DNA of 58,791 nucleotides from Mycobacterium nebraskense (GTDB taxonomy: Bacteria; Actinomycetota; Actinomycetes; Mycobacteriales; Mycobacteriaceae). The DNA lies in the NCBI RefSeq assembly GCF_002102255.1, contig NZ_LQPH01000189.1, forward strand, positions 1-58,791. Direction: 5' to 3'. The notes under the pieces were generated by a model. That model did no database searches and was not told the origin of the DNA. It was given only the letters and a program-made list of their open reading frames with translations. Positions 1 through 8,315 of the stretch are shown here, piece by piece; positions within the stretch are counted from its first letter, which is position 1; every line of letters begins with the position of its first letter. The position numbers were made by a program, and so were the translations under genes.

Positions 1-1665
1 TGCTCCTTCCATCAGACTTGCCGGTCTTCGAGGGAACCTACGTCCGGATTCTTTTACACCGCGGCAGGGACACGACCGGCCGCCGGCATTGCCGGCGGAT
101 TCGCGCTGGTGGCGTGCAGTCAATCCAAGCCCGCCCTATCCGGCAATGCGCAGATGGCCGCCGCCATCGCCGCGGCCGAGGCCGCCCGCCCGCACAGCGG
201 CCGCACCGTCACCGCCAGCCTGACCGCCCAGCAGGTCCAGGTCGACCTGGGTGGGCCGGTCGTCCGCACGCTGGCCTACGGCAACACCATCCCGGGCTCG
301 CCGATCCGCGCTCGCATCGGCGACGAGCTTGTGGTGACGGTGTCGAACCGGCTCGACCATCCGACGTCGGTGCACTGGCACGGCATCGCGCTGCGCAACG
401 ACATGGACGGCGCCGCGCCCGCCACTCCGAACATCCCCGCCGGCCAGGACTTCACCTACCGCTTCTCCGTCCCGAATTCGGGCACCTACTGGGCCCATCC
501 GCACACCGACCTGGACGCCGACATGGGCCTGTATCTGCCGGTCATCGTCGACGACCCTACCGAGGGCAACTATGACGCCGAATGGATTGTGGTCCTTGAT
601 GATTGGACCGACGGGCTGGGGAAGACGCCGCAGCAGCTCTACACCGAACTGACCAGCCCGAACAAGTCCACCCCGCCAAGCGCCACCGAGACCACGACAA
701 CAACGCCGCCCACTACTTCGACGACGTCAACGACCAGCGAGACCCCGACGACAACGTCGAGCAGTGAAACGCCGGCAACCTCGACCAGCCAGACCACGTC
801 GAGCAGTCCGACGACCCCGACGGCCGCCATGCCAGGCGGACCCGTCGGCAAGAGCGACCTGCTTGGCGGCGACGCCGGGGACATCGCGTACCCGTACTAT
901 CTGATCAACGGCCGAATCCCGGCCTCCCCCATCACGTTCAACGCGAAGCCGGGCCAGCGCATCCGGATCCGTTTCATCAACACCGGCTCCGACACCACGT
1001 TTCGCGTCGCGCTGGCCGGTCACTCGATGACGGTCACCCATACTGACGGCTACCCCGTGGTACCGACCCAAGTCGACGCGCTGCTCATCGGCATGGCCGA
1101 GCGCTACGACGTCATCGTGACCGCCGCCGACGGTGTTTTCCCGCTGGTCGCACTCGCGGAAGGAAAGAACGCCATCGCGCGGGCGCTGCTTTCCACGGGG
1201 GCGGGCAGCGCGCCCGACCCGGGGTTTCAGCCGGCCGAACTCAACCGGCGGGTGGGCACGGTGGAAATGTTCACGGCGACAACGCCCGTCAACCTGGGTC
1301 GGCCGCAGCCCGATCTGAACCTCCCGGTTGTACTGGGCGGCAACATGGTCCAGTACAACTGGACCATCAACGGAAAGCCCTACAGCGACACCGAACCGTT
1401 GCACATCCGACAGGGTGAACGGCCCACCATCACGTTTGACAACCCCACGATGATGTATCACCCGATTCACCTGCACGGCCACACGTTCCAGCTGATCAAG
1501 GCCGACGGCAGCCCCGGTGCGCGCAAAGACACCCTGATGGTGCTGCCGAAGCAGAAGCTGCTCGCCGTGCTGGTGGCCGACAATCCGGGTTTGTGGCAGT
1601 TGCACTGCCACAACACCTATCACCAAGAGGCCGGGATGCAGACCCGGCTGGACTACGTGTTTTAG
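1..1665 (+). CDS. mmcO: Multicopper oxidase, MmcO-type lipoprotein; 5' end outside window
   Basis: Periplasmic/cell-wall copper oxidase, probably oxidising Cu(I) and giving copper tolerance, as described for M. tuberculosis MmcO (Rv0846c). The frame is open from base 1, so the start lies upstream of the window. A hydrophobic stretch ends in a lipobox L-V-A-C with the Cys codon at 115-117, implying a lipoprotein. All four cupredoxin copper-ligand motifs are present: HWHG near 370, HPH near 496, HPIHLHGH near 1460, and an HCH...H...GM motif near 1602. The region 661-835 encodes about 55 residues, almost all Thr, Ser and Pro, between cupredoxin domains; I do not remember such an insert in the tuberculosis protein. 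No twin-arginine motif is visible in the part present. The 3' end overlaps the convergent hydrolase gene by 4 bp. Confidence 0.93.
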   Translation, partial: CSFHQTCRSSREPTSGFFYTAAGTRPAAGIAGGFALVACSQSKPALSGNAQMAAAIAAAEAARPHSGRTVTASLTAQQVQVDLGGPVVRTLAYGNTIPGSPIRARIGDELVVTVSNRLDHPTSVHWHGIALRNDMDGAAPATPNIPAGQDFTYRFSVPNSGTYWAHPHTDLDADMGLYLPVIVDDPTEGNYDAEWIVVLDDWTDGLGKTPQQLYTELTSPNKSTPPSATETTTTTPPTTSTTSTTSETPTTTSSSETPATSTSQTTSSSPTTPTAAMPGGPVGKSDLLGGDAGDIAYPYYLINGRIPASPITFNAKPGQRIRIRFINTGSDTTFRVALAGHSMTVTHTDGYPVVPTQVDALLIGMAERYDVIVTAADGVFPLVALAEGKNAIARALLSTGAGSAPDPGFQPAELNRRVGTVEMFTATTPVNLGRPQPDLNLPVVLGGNMVQYNWTINGKPYSDTEPLHIRQGERPTITFDNPTMMYHPIHLHGHTFQLIKADGSPGARKDTLMVLPKQKLLAVLVADNPGLWQLHCHNTYHQEAGMQTRLDYVF

Positions 1666-2486
1666 ACGCTCGCGGCGAGGAAGTCGAGCAACCGCTGGTT
1701 CACCGTTGCCGACTGCTCGATCTGCGGGCAGTGGCCGGCCTTCTCGACCACGGCCGAACGGGCGCCGTCGATTTCCTTGGCGATCTCGGCGGCCCAGCCG
1801 GCCGGAAGAAGCTTGTCGTCTCCCCCCTCGACGACGAGCGTCGGCACGGTGATCCGCTCGTACGGTCGTGTCCTCGAGGGCGTGGCGGACGGTGCGGCGC
1901 CCGGGCGACGAAACCGGGCCGCGGCGATGGCCTCCCATGCGCCGGGCGCGGTGCTCGACTCATAGCGGCGCCGCACGTAGTCGTCATCGGCGGGATAGCT
2001 CAGGTCGTAGAACAGCGCCTCGACGATGCGCCGCATGCCCGGCAGCGTGGCGTCGTATTGCTGGAGCGCCTCGAAGTGCTGATTCTGTTGAACTTCGCCA
2101 CCCCCGCAGATGATCGCGAGACTGCGGACGGGCAGCAGCGGCGTGCCCGACGTGGCGTCGGTGAGCAGGTTGATGGCGCCCATCGAGTTGCCCACGAAGT
2201 GCGCCGAGTCGAGGCCGAGCAGCTCGCAGAACCGTGCCACGTGCCGAATCCGCATTCCGCGCCCGTCGACGAAATCGACGACTTTCGCCGACTGCCCATA
2301 GCCCAGCTGGTCCGGCGCCAGCACTCGGTACGTAGTGGCGAGGGCGGCGATGTTGCGTTCCCAGCCGAGTTCGGCGCTGGCACCGAACTCGCCACCGTGC
2401 AGAAGCACCACCGGGTCGCCGTCGCCCGCTTCCAAGTATCCGGTCGTCAGGCCGTCCACCAGCATGGTCTTGCGCTGAAAGTCCAT
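1662..2486 (-). CDS. Alpha/beta hydrolase, meta-cleavage-product hydrolase type
   Basis: A 274-residue alpha/beta-hydrolase, last gene of the eight-gene catabolic operon. Visible features are an LLHGG oxyanion segment, the nucleophile elbow G-N-S-M-G, a late VVEGGDDKLLP segment carrying the acid, and the catalytic His in KAGHCPQIE. This arrangement resembles the C-C bond hydrolases (HsaD/BphD/MhpC group) that split ring-fission products, so it probably acts on a meta-cleavage product or a later ketone. The ATG start is fixed by a TGATG overlap with the stop of the preceding cyclase gene, indicating translational coupling. An esterase role cannot be excluded from sequence alone. Confidence 0.85.
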   Translation of the reverse strand: MDFQRKTMLVDGLTTGYLEAGDGDPVVLLHGGEFGASAELGWERNIAALATTYRVLAPDQLGYGQSAKVVDFVDGRGMRIRHVARFCELLGLDSAHFVGNSMGAINLLTDATSGTPLLPVRSLAIICGGGEVQQNQHFEALQQYDATLPGMRRIVEALFYDLSYPADDDYVRRRYESSTAPGAWEAIAAARFRRPGAAPSATPSRTRPYERITVPTLVVEGGDDKLLPAGWAAEIAKEIDGARSAVVEKAGHCPQIEQSATVNQRLLDFLAASV

Positions 2487-3484
2487 CACTTGATCGCGAT
2501 CGGGTTGACCGGAGAGCCCACTGCGCCAACAACTCTCAGGGGTGGGGCGACGAGCTGGAACTCGTAGACGCCGTCGGCAGCGCAGTCCTCTGCCAGCGCG
2601 GTGAGATCCCAGTATTCGCCGAAGATCATCCCCATGTCGCGCAGGCAGAGCAGATGCAGGGGAAAGGTGATTCCGTCGATGCCGGACACGAGGTCTTCCA
2701 CCTGAAGGTTGTCGGCGGCCACGGCCGCGATCTCGTGATCGTGCAGCCATTGGGCGCATCGCCAGTCCAGGCCGGAATACCCTTCTGTCTTGTTCCCGGT
2801 CATGAGAAATCTTGTCCACCAACCGGTCCGGATCAACACAATGTCGCCTCGCCCGATGGTGACGCCCTGGGCGCGAACCACGTCATCGAGTTCTTCCGGA
2901 GAGATCGGGTTTCCGGCTTCGAGGAAGATCTCCGCCCCTCGATGGCGAACCAGGTCCAGCAGCACCCCGCGGGACGTGATGCCCTTGACGTCAACCTTGT
3001 CGATGCCGCAATGGTAGGCGCCCATGCTGGTCACCGAATCCGCCGGGAAGCCGTTGTACAGGTAATCGTCGTAGTAGACGTGGGACAACGCATCCCACTG
3101 GCTTGCCGCCTGCAACGGCATGATGATGATGTCGTCGTTGAAGCGGAACGGGTTGTCGGCCGTCATGTAGCTACTCAGCTGCTGGGCCAACGGGTTACGC
3201 GGCCAGGTCGGCCCGTACTTGGCCAGCGTGTTCACATCGCCGCCGTCGACGGTCATGATGTGCACCGGGTTATGCCGAAACTCGAAGGCGCCCTGCGGAC
3301 CGGAGGCGCCGAAGTCGACGCCGAGGGGAAACACCTTGCCATGCCTGACCAGGCCGGCGGCCTGGGCGACCTTGTCCGCGGTGATGAAGTTCAGCGTGCC
3401 AAGCTCGTCGTCAGCGCCCCACCGTCCCCAATTCGAGACGTCACGCGCGACCCGCCGGAAATCAGTCAAGTCGGCTCGGCTCAT
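2486..3484 (-). CDS. Cyclase-family metal-dependent hydrolase (PF04199-like)
   Basis: A 332-residue protein of the cyclase/kynurenine-formamidase-like family. A segment QWDALSH about a third of the way in corresponds to the family's metal-binding motif, and YHCGIDKVD and VLIRTGWW follow as expected. These enzymes hydrolyse amides, lactones or cyclic ketones, so a ring-opening hydrolytic step in the pathway is plausible. The ATG follows AAGGAG with good spacing and overlaps the 3' end of the upstream SDR gene by 23 bp. The stop overlaps the start of the next gene by one base. The substrate is unknown. Confidence 0.82.
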   Translation of the reverse strand: MSRADLTDFRRVARDVSNWGRWGADDELGTLNFITADKVAQAAGLVRHGKVFPLGVDFGASGPQGAFEFRHNPVHIMTVDGGDVNTLAKYGPTWPRNPLAQQLSSYMTADNPFRFNDDIIIMPLQAASQWDALSHVYYDDYLYNGFPADSVTSMGAYHCGIDKVDVKGITSRGVLLDLVRHRGAEIFLEAGNPISPEELDDVVRAQGVTIGRGDIVLIRTGWWTRFLMTGNKTEGYSGLDWRCAQWLHDHEIAAVAADNLQVEDLVSGIDGITFPLHLLCLRDMGMIFGEYWDLTALAEDCAADGVYEFQLVAPPLRVVGAVGSPVNPIAIK

Positions 3485-4301
3485 CTGGAGGGGCTCCTTT
3501 CTCGAGCTCACGAGCGATCGCGGCGCCCACGTTCCCGCCGTCGACCCAGATGATCTGTCCCGTGATGTAGCTGGCTGCACGACTATTCAAGAAGAGCAGC
3601 ACCGCAGCCTGCTCGGCGGGGTCGGAAACGCGGCCCAAGGGCTTGGGGATGTCGTCGAGGAAGCTCTGCCCGTAGGCCGTCCGGAGCTGGTCCAGGATCG
3701 GGGTCTCGGTGACCCCAGGACCGGTGCAGTTGATGCGGATGCCCCGGGCTCCGAACGGCGTGGCACATCGCATGGTGTAGAAGATGATCGCTTCCTTGGA
3801 CAGTCGGTAGCCGTTGCCCAACGCGCCGGGGTTGCCGTGGCACCAGTCGATGCCCTCTTGCATCGTCGCGGTGTTCAACAGCGGTGCCACCGCCGCGGCA
3901 TGTTCGTGATAAGCGGCTGCCGCGAGCGAAGACACGCTCACGACGGACGACCCTGCCATCATCTTCGGGACCAGCGCCTCGGTGAGATGGCGCAGCCCCA
4001 GGAAGTTGATGGTGGCAACCAGCGCCGGGTCGCCGATCCCGGACGAGACACCCGCGACGTTGAACAGTGCGTCGACCGGCCCGCCGATGCACGCTACGGC
4101 ACCGTCGATCGACTCGCAGTCGGCGAGATCGACCTCGTGAAACTCGTTGACCTCAAACGACGGTCGGCGCTTGTCCAGGCCGACGACCCCGGCGCCGAGT
4201 TCGGTGAGCTGCCGCACCACATGTTCGCCGATGCCCGACGCACAACCGGTCACCACCGCACGGCGGCCGTCGTAACGCCAGAGCTCGTCGATTGATCCCA
4301 A
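3462..4301 (-). CDS. Short-chain dehydrogenase, 3-alpha-hydroxysteroid/coniferyl alcohol dehydrogenase type
   Basis: A 279-residue classical SDR. The nucleotide-binding glycine motif is GCASGIG, followed by the NVAG strand motif, the catalytic Ser in VSVSS and the active-site Y-R-L-S-K. The C-terminus ends in the family's ...QIIWVDGG segment. The GCASGIG start and the long spacing before the Tyr resemble 3-alpha-hydroxysteroid and coniferyl-alcohol dehydrogenases, so it probably oxidises a secondary or allylic alcohol on the ring substrate with NAD+. The best start is TTG; no ATG precedes the dinucleotide fold. It lies 20 bp after the luciferase-like gene and overlaps the cyclase gene by 23 bp. 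Confidence 0.86.
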   Translation of the reverse strand: MGSIDELWRYDGRRAVVTGCASGIGEHVVRQLTELGAGVVGLDKRRPSFEVNEFHEVDLADCESIDGAVACIGGPVDALFNVAGVSSGIGDPALVATINFLGLRHLTEALVPKMMAGSSVVSVSSLAAAAYHEHAAAVAPLLNTATMQEGIDWCHGNPGALGNGYRLSKEAIIFYTMRCATPFGARGIRINCTGPGVTETPILDQLRTAYGQSFLDDIPKPLGRVSDPAEQAAVLLFLNSRAASYITGQIIWVDGGNVGAAIARELEKGAPPDEPSRLD

Positions 4302-4321
4302 GGCTCAGTTGCCTCTCGGTG

Positions 4322-5626
4322 CTACTTCTTGTTCTGCTCTTCCTTGGCACGCTTCGCCGCCTGCACCCGGCCCTCGTTGATCTCCGCCATGGCTTCGGGG
4401 ATCTCGCTGGCGGTGAACTTGTCCCGGCCGGTGGGGAGGCCACCGAAAGCATAGGTTTCGTCGAACAGCGGTGCGGTCAGCTTGGGCCGGCGCGCCTCGA
4501 CCCTTTCGATAACCGGTGCAAGCCGCTTGGCTTTGTCAGCGACCGCTTTCTGGTCACGTTCGATGAACTCGGGCAGCACCTCTTTGCCCATCAGCTCGAT
4601 GGATTCCATGGTGCCCTCGTGGCTGCGCGGGTTGAGCAGCAGGATGATCTCGTCGACGCCGCTCTCCTCGTAGCCACGCAGGAATTCGCGGACGGTGGCC
4701 GGAGATCCGATCGCACCGCGCCCGGGGCCGTAGGCCAGCGTCGGGTCCTTCTCGACCTCTTCGAGATACCGCTTCCACACTCCGGTCCGCCCGGGGGTGT
4801 GCATCCCGGTCAGGTAGTAATGCATGATTCCGAACGAGAAGAACCCGCCGCCTTGCCCAAGACGTCGTAGCGCCTCCTCTTCGGTCTTGGCGACCATCAT
4901 CGACAGGTCCCCACCGATGGCCAGGATGTTCGGGTTGATCTGCGGCGTGATCGGGACACCGTTCTCCTCGAACTCTTTGTAGTAGCCGTTGACCCGGTCG
5001 GTGAGCGGCCCAGGACCCGTGTAGGCGAAACTCAGTGCACCGATGCACTTTTGAGCGGCCATCTGTACGCTGGCCGGCCGCGTGCAGGCCACCCAGACTG
5101 GCGGATGCGGCTTTTGCAGCGGCTTGGGAATGACGTTACGGGGCGGCATCTGGATTTGATCACCTTTGAAACCCGTGAACGGCTCCTCGATCATGCAGCG
5201 GATCGCCACTTCGAGGGATTCCTCCCACTGTGCGCGCTTGTCGGCGGGATCGACATCGAATCCGCCGAGTTCACCGACGGAGGAACCTTCCCCGGTGCCG
5301 AACTCGACGCGCCCGTTGGAGAGCAGGTCGATGGTGGCGACGCGTTCGGCTACTCGCGCGGGGTGATTGACCGCGGGCAGCAGGTGCATGATCCCGAAGC
5401 CCAACCGGATGTTCTTGGTCCGCTGGCTGGCCGCGGCCAGGAATATCTCCGGCGCCGTCGAGTGACAGTACTCCTCGAGGAAGTGGTGCTCGGTCAGCCA
5501 GACCGTGGAGAACCCGGCCTTGTCAGCGGCCTCGACCTCGTCGAGGCACTCCTGCAACAGGACGTGTTCGTCGTCGGGCGCCCAGGGCCGCGGTAGGGCG
5601 AATTCGTAGAACAGCGAAATTTTCAT
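4322..5626 (-). CDS. LLM-class flavin-dependent oxidoreductase (bacterial luciferase-like)
   Basis: A 434-residue luciferase-like monooxygenase fold protein. The TEHHF segment near residue 45 is characteristic of the FMN-dependent alkanal monooxygenase-like branch, and NGRVEFGTGEG follows as in that group. The C-terminal 90 residues are a charged, Lys/Glu-rich extension. A strong Shine-Dalgarno (AGGAGG) lies inside the last codons of the preceding flavoprotein gene and fixes the ATG. Within this operon it may insert oxygen into the ring or side chain (for example Baeyer-Villiger chemistry), which is inference. A reduced-flavin supplier is not obvious in the same operon. Confidence 0.87.
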   Translation of the reverse strand: MKISLFYEFALPRPWAPDDEHVLLQECLDEVEAADKAGFSTVWLTEHHFLEEYCHSTAPEIFLAAASQRTKNIRLGFGIMHLLPAVNHPARVAERVATIDLLSNGRVEFGTGEGSSVGELGGFDVDPADKRAQWEESLEVAIRCMIEEPFTGFKGDQIQMPPRNVIPKPLQKPHPPVWVACTRPASVQMAAQKCIGALSFAYTGPGPLTDRVNGYYKEFEENGVPITPQINPNILAIGGDLSMMVAKTEEEALRRLGQGGGFFSFGIMHYYLTGMHTPGRTGVWKRYLEEVEKDPTLAYGPGRGAIGSPATVREFLRGYEESGVDEIILLLNPRSHEGTMESIELMGKEVLPEFIERDQKAVADKAKRLAPVIERVEARRPKLTAPLFDETYAFGGLPTGRDKFTASEIPEAMAEINEGRVQAAKRAKEEQNKK

Positions 5627-5628
5627 TG

Positions 5629-7368
5629 CTACCTCCTATGAGAATTAAGGGTTCGTTTGGTTGCATGTGCGGCAATGTGATTCGCGGCGACGAAGCCGAA
5701 GGTCATCGCGGGCCCGATGGTCGCCCCTGCGCCGGCGTAACTACGTCCCATCACCGGCGCGGAAGTGTTACCCACCGCGTACAGTCCCGGCACCACGGTG
5801 TCGTCGTCCCGTAGCACCCGCGCGTATTCGTCGGTACGCAGGCCTCCCGACGTCCCGAGGTCGCCGAGGACGATCCGGAACGCGTAGTACGGCGGATCGC
5901 CCAGCGGGTAAAGGTTCGGGTTGGGCAGCGTCGGATCGCCGTAGTAGTTGTCGTAAACGCTGTCGCCGCGGTTGAAGTCGTCGTCGTGACCGTTGCGGGC
6001 GAGTTCGTTGAAGCGGCGCGCGGTTTCGGCAAGATTGTCCGCCGGCACGCCGATCCTGGTCGCCATCTCCCCCCACGTCATCGCCGCCTTGACCACGCCC
6101 GATTCGAGCCAGGCCGAAGGGACCCTACGGCCGGTGGGCACCGGCGCGCCCGGGATTTTGGGTATCGGCAGGTGGCCGCCAATGACATAGCGATTCCACG
6201 ACCTGTGGTCGGTGATCAGCCAGCAGGGAATGTGGGTGACCCCGGTTTTCTGTCCGGCGATCATGGCGTGGCCGAAGTCCATGTAGGGCGCCGCCTCGTT
6301 GATGAAGCGCTTGCCGTCACCGTTGACGATGAACTGGGCCGGCATCATGCGTTCGTTGAGCATGAATTGCATTCGGCCGTCCGGCCATTGGATGGCGGGA
6401 AACCACCACGCCTCGTCGAGCAGCTCGGTTGCGGCCCCGAGCTTTTGGGCCGCACGGATCCCGTCACCCATGGCGGCAGGATTGCCAAAGCTCCAGTCCT
6501 GGTCCACAACCGGCAGCAGTTCCTTGCGCCAGGCCAGGTCGTGATCGAAGCCGCCGGAAGCCAGGATGACCCCGAGACGCGCACCGATCCGCTGCGTGCT
6601 GCCATCCCTTTCCACCGACGCACCGGTCACCGATCCGTCGGCTTCGGTGAGCAACTCGGTCATGGGCGAGTCCAGCCACAGCGGGACGCCGCGTTCCCTC
6701 ATGGTCAATCGGAGGCGGGCGGCCAGTGACTGCCCTATCGCCGCCATCCGCTCGCCGAACACGCGCGCCCGGACCATCCGCGAAATCAGCTTGAGCAACA
6801 CGCCTTTGCCGGCCCAAGATTGCCGGATTCGGTAGAAGGTCCGAAGCTCCTTGGGCCCCAGCCAGATTCCCTTGGGTGCCAACGCCAGGGGCCGGAGGAG
6901 CTGCTGCTCGTCGGGGCCCAGCTTTCGCAGGTCGATGGGCGGCACGTTGATCGTGCTGCCGAGTTCGGATCCGCCGGGCAGTTCCGGGTAGTAGTCGGCG
7001 TAGCCGGGTTTCCAGACGAACTCACACCATCCGGAGAGCCGTTCGAGGAATCCGAGCATTTTCGGCGCGGACTCGACGTACTGCCGTATCCGCGCTTCGC
7101 TGACCAGCCCGTCGGTGATCTGCCGCAGGTATTCCACGACGCCTTCGGGTGCCGGGGCATAGCCCTCCCTGCGCTGGGCGGGCGCCCCGGGCACCCAGAT
7201 GCCGCCCCCGGAAAGAGCGGTGGAGCCGCCGTAGAACGAGGACTTCTCCACGACCAACGCGTCCAGCCCGGCAGCCTGGGCGGTCAGGGCGGCCGTCATG
7301 CCTCCACCGCCCGATCCGACGACGAGTACGTCGACAACGTGGTCGAAGTCGTCCACTGCGGCCGTCAT
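5629..7368 (-). CDS. FAD-binding dehydrogenase, 3-ketosteroid-delta1-dehydrogenase-like
   Basis: A 579-residue flavoprotein of the fumarate reductase/KstD fold. The N-terminal GSGGGGMTAAL is the FAD-binding glycine motif, GGSTALSGGG follows as in KstD proteins, and the C-terminal GATIGPAMTFGFVAA closes the FAD domain. Family members abstract hydrogens next to a ring ketone to introduce a double bond. Here the likely role is stepwise desaturation of a cyclic ketone towards a phenol, feeding the MhpA/MhpB pair upstream in the operon. The start overlaps the stop of mhpB by ATGA. A second, divergent KstD-like gene lies at 11632-13245. The substrate is not proven to be a steroid. Confidence 0.9.
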   Translation of the reverse strand: MTAAVDDFDHVVDVLVVGSGGGGMTAALTAQAAGLDALVVEKSSFYGGSTALSGGGIWVPGAPAQRREGYAPAPEGVVEYLRQITDGLVSEARIRQYVESAPKMLGFLERLSGWCEFVWKPGYADYYPELPGGSELGSTINVPPIDLRKLGPDEQQLLRPLALAPKGIWLGPKELRTFYRIRQSWAGKGVLLKLISRMVRARVFGERMAAIGQSLAARLRLTMRERGVPLWLDSPMTELLTEADGSVTGASVERDGSTQRIGARLGVILASGGFDHDLAWRKELLPVVDQDWSFGNPAAMGDGIRAAQKLGAATELLDEAWWFPAIQWPDGRMQFMLNERMMPAQFIVNGDGKRFINEAAPYMDFGHAMIAGQKTGVTHIPCWLITDHRSWNRYVIGGHLPIPKIPGAPVPTGRRVPSAWLESGVVKAAMTWGEMATRIGVPADNLAETARRFNELARNGHDDDFNRGDSVYDNYYGDPTLPNPNLYPLGDPPYYAFRIVLGDLGTSGGLRTDEYARVLRDDDTVVPGLYAVGNTSAPVMGRSYAGAGATIGPAMTFGFVAANHIAAHATKRTLNSHRR

Positions 7369-8315
7369 TTCGGCACTGCCGTTCTGATGGCGAAGCCGGC
7401 GATCAGTTCGGCGGCCGGTTTGTAGTACCGACCGATGGTTTCGTAGGGTCCCGCGCTCGCCAGCGCCGCGAATGCGGCAACCCATGTCCTGATCTCCTGG
7501 GCGGAGCTGCCGCCCTCGTGGGCCACGAACGAGTTGGACCACTGGTCGAGTTCGTCGAGCCAGCCGCCGTCGATGATCTCGAGGAAGCGTTGGTCCCACA
7601 CCGGGTTTAGGGGCTGCAGGTCGCTGTCGCCGGCGGCGAAACTCTTGGCCGCATCGATCACGGCCGCCTGCCGCGCTTGCCGCTGCTCGGGCGTCATCGG
7701 CTGACCGTGCACGATGCGCTCCAGCACCGGCGGCGGCGCGGTCGCCAATGTGGGCACCGGCGGGCTGTGGGAGAGCCCGCCGGATCCCAGCACCAGGACC
7801 CGCTTGTCCAGCGTGGCCAGATAGGTGCCGACTGCGGTACCCAGCGCCCGGCAACGATGTAATGGCCCCAGAGGCACGCCGATTGCGTTGATGAAGATGG
7901 GTATCACCGGCCGCGAGGCAGCCTCGCCGAACAACTTCTCGAGCGGCTGAACGGTGCCGTGATCCACGTCCATGCAGGCCGAAACCGCGACGTCGACCCC
8001 CGCGTCGAGCACCGCTTTCGCGCACTCGGTCGCGAGCTTCTCCGGAACGTCGAGCGGGCCGGCATGGGTGCCGTAGTCCCCTACCCCGTTGGCGCTCGTG
8101 CCGATACAGAAGGGCGGCATCATTTTGTAGAAGAACCCGTTGTAGTGGTCCGGGGAAAAGATGGCGACGAGTTCGGGGTCGTAGTCGTCGACGAATTGTC
8201 GCGCGTCAGCGATCGCGCCTTCGATGTCGTCAAGCAGGTCCCGCGACGGCCCCGGAAGATTCAGGAGCGGGCTGTGCGACATACAGCACAGAGCCAGTGC
8301 CACTTTGCAAATCAC
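7365..8315 (-). CDS. mhpB: Class III (LigB-type) extradiol dioxygenase, MhpB-like
   Basis: A 316-residue extradiol ring-cleavage dioxygenase whose sequence follows E. coli MhpB closely along its length. Recognisable segments are the N-terminal CMSHSP (iron-ligand His), FSPDHYNGFFY, CMDVDHG, and LGSGGLSHSPPVP. These enzymes use Fe(II) to cleave 2,3-dihydroxyphenyl substrates meta to the diol. The start is GTG, overlapping the 3' end of mhpA by 86 bp, which is long but is the only start preceding the conserved N-terminus. The stop overlaps the next gene by ATGA. The E. coli partners that process the product further (MhpD/E/F) are not in this window. Confidence 0.92.
   Translation of the reverse strand: MICKVALALCCMSHSPLLNLPGPSRDLLDDIEGAIADARQFVDDYDPELVAIFSPDHYNGFFYKMMPPFCIGTSANGVGDYGTHAGPLDVPEKLATECAKAVLDAGVDVAVSACMDVDHGTVQPLEKLFGEAASRPVIPIFINAIGVPLGPLHRCRALGTAVGTYLATLDKRVLVLGSGGLSHSPPVPTLATAPPPVLERIVHGQPMTPEQRQARQAAVIDAAKSFAAGDSDLQPLNPVWDQRFLEIIDGGWLDELDQWSNSFVAHEGGSSAQEIRTWVAAFAALASAGPYETIGRYYKPAAELIAGFAIRTAVPK

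Noticed and set aside
639..884. A Val-rich minus-strand protein opposite mmcO
   Set aside because: It is the complement of the Thr/Ser-rich linker of mmcO and a composition artefact.
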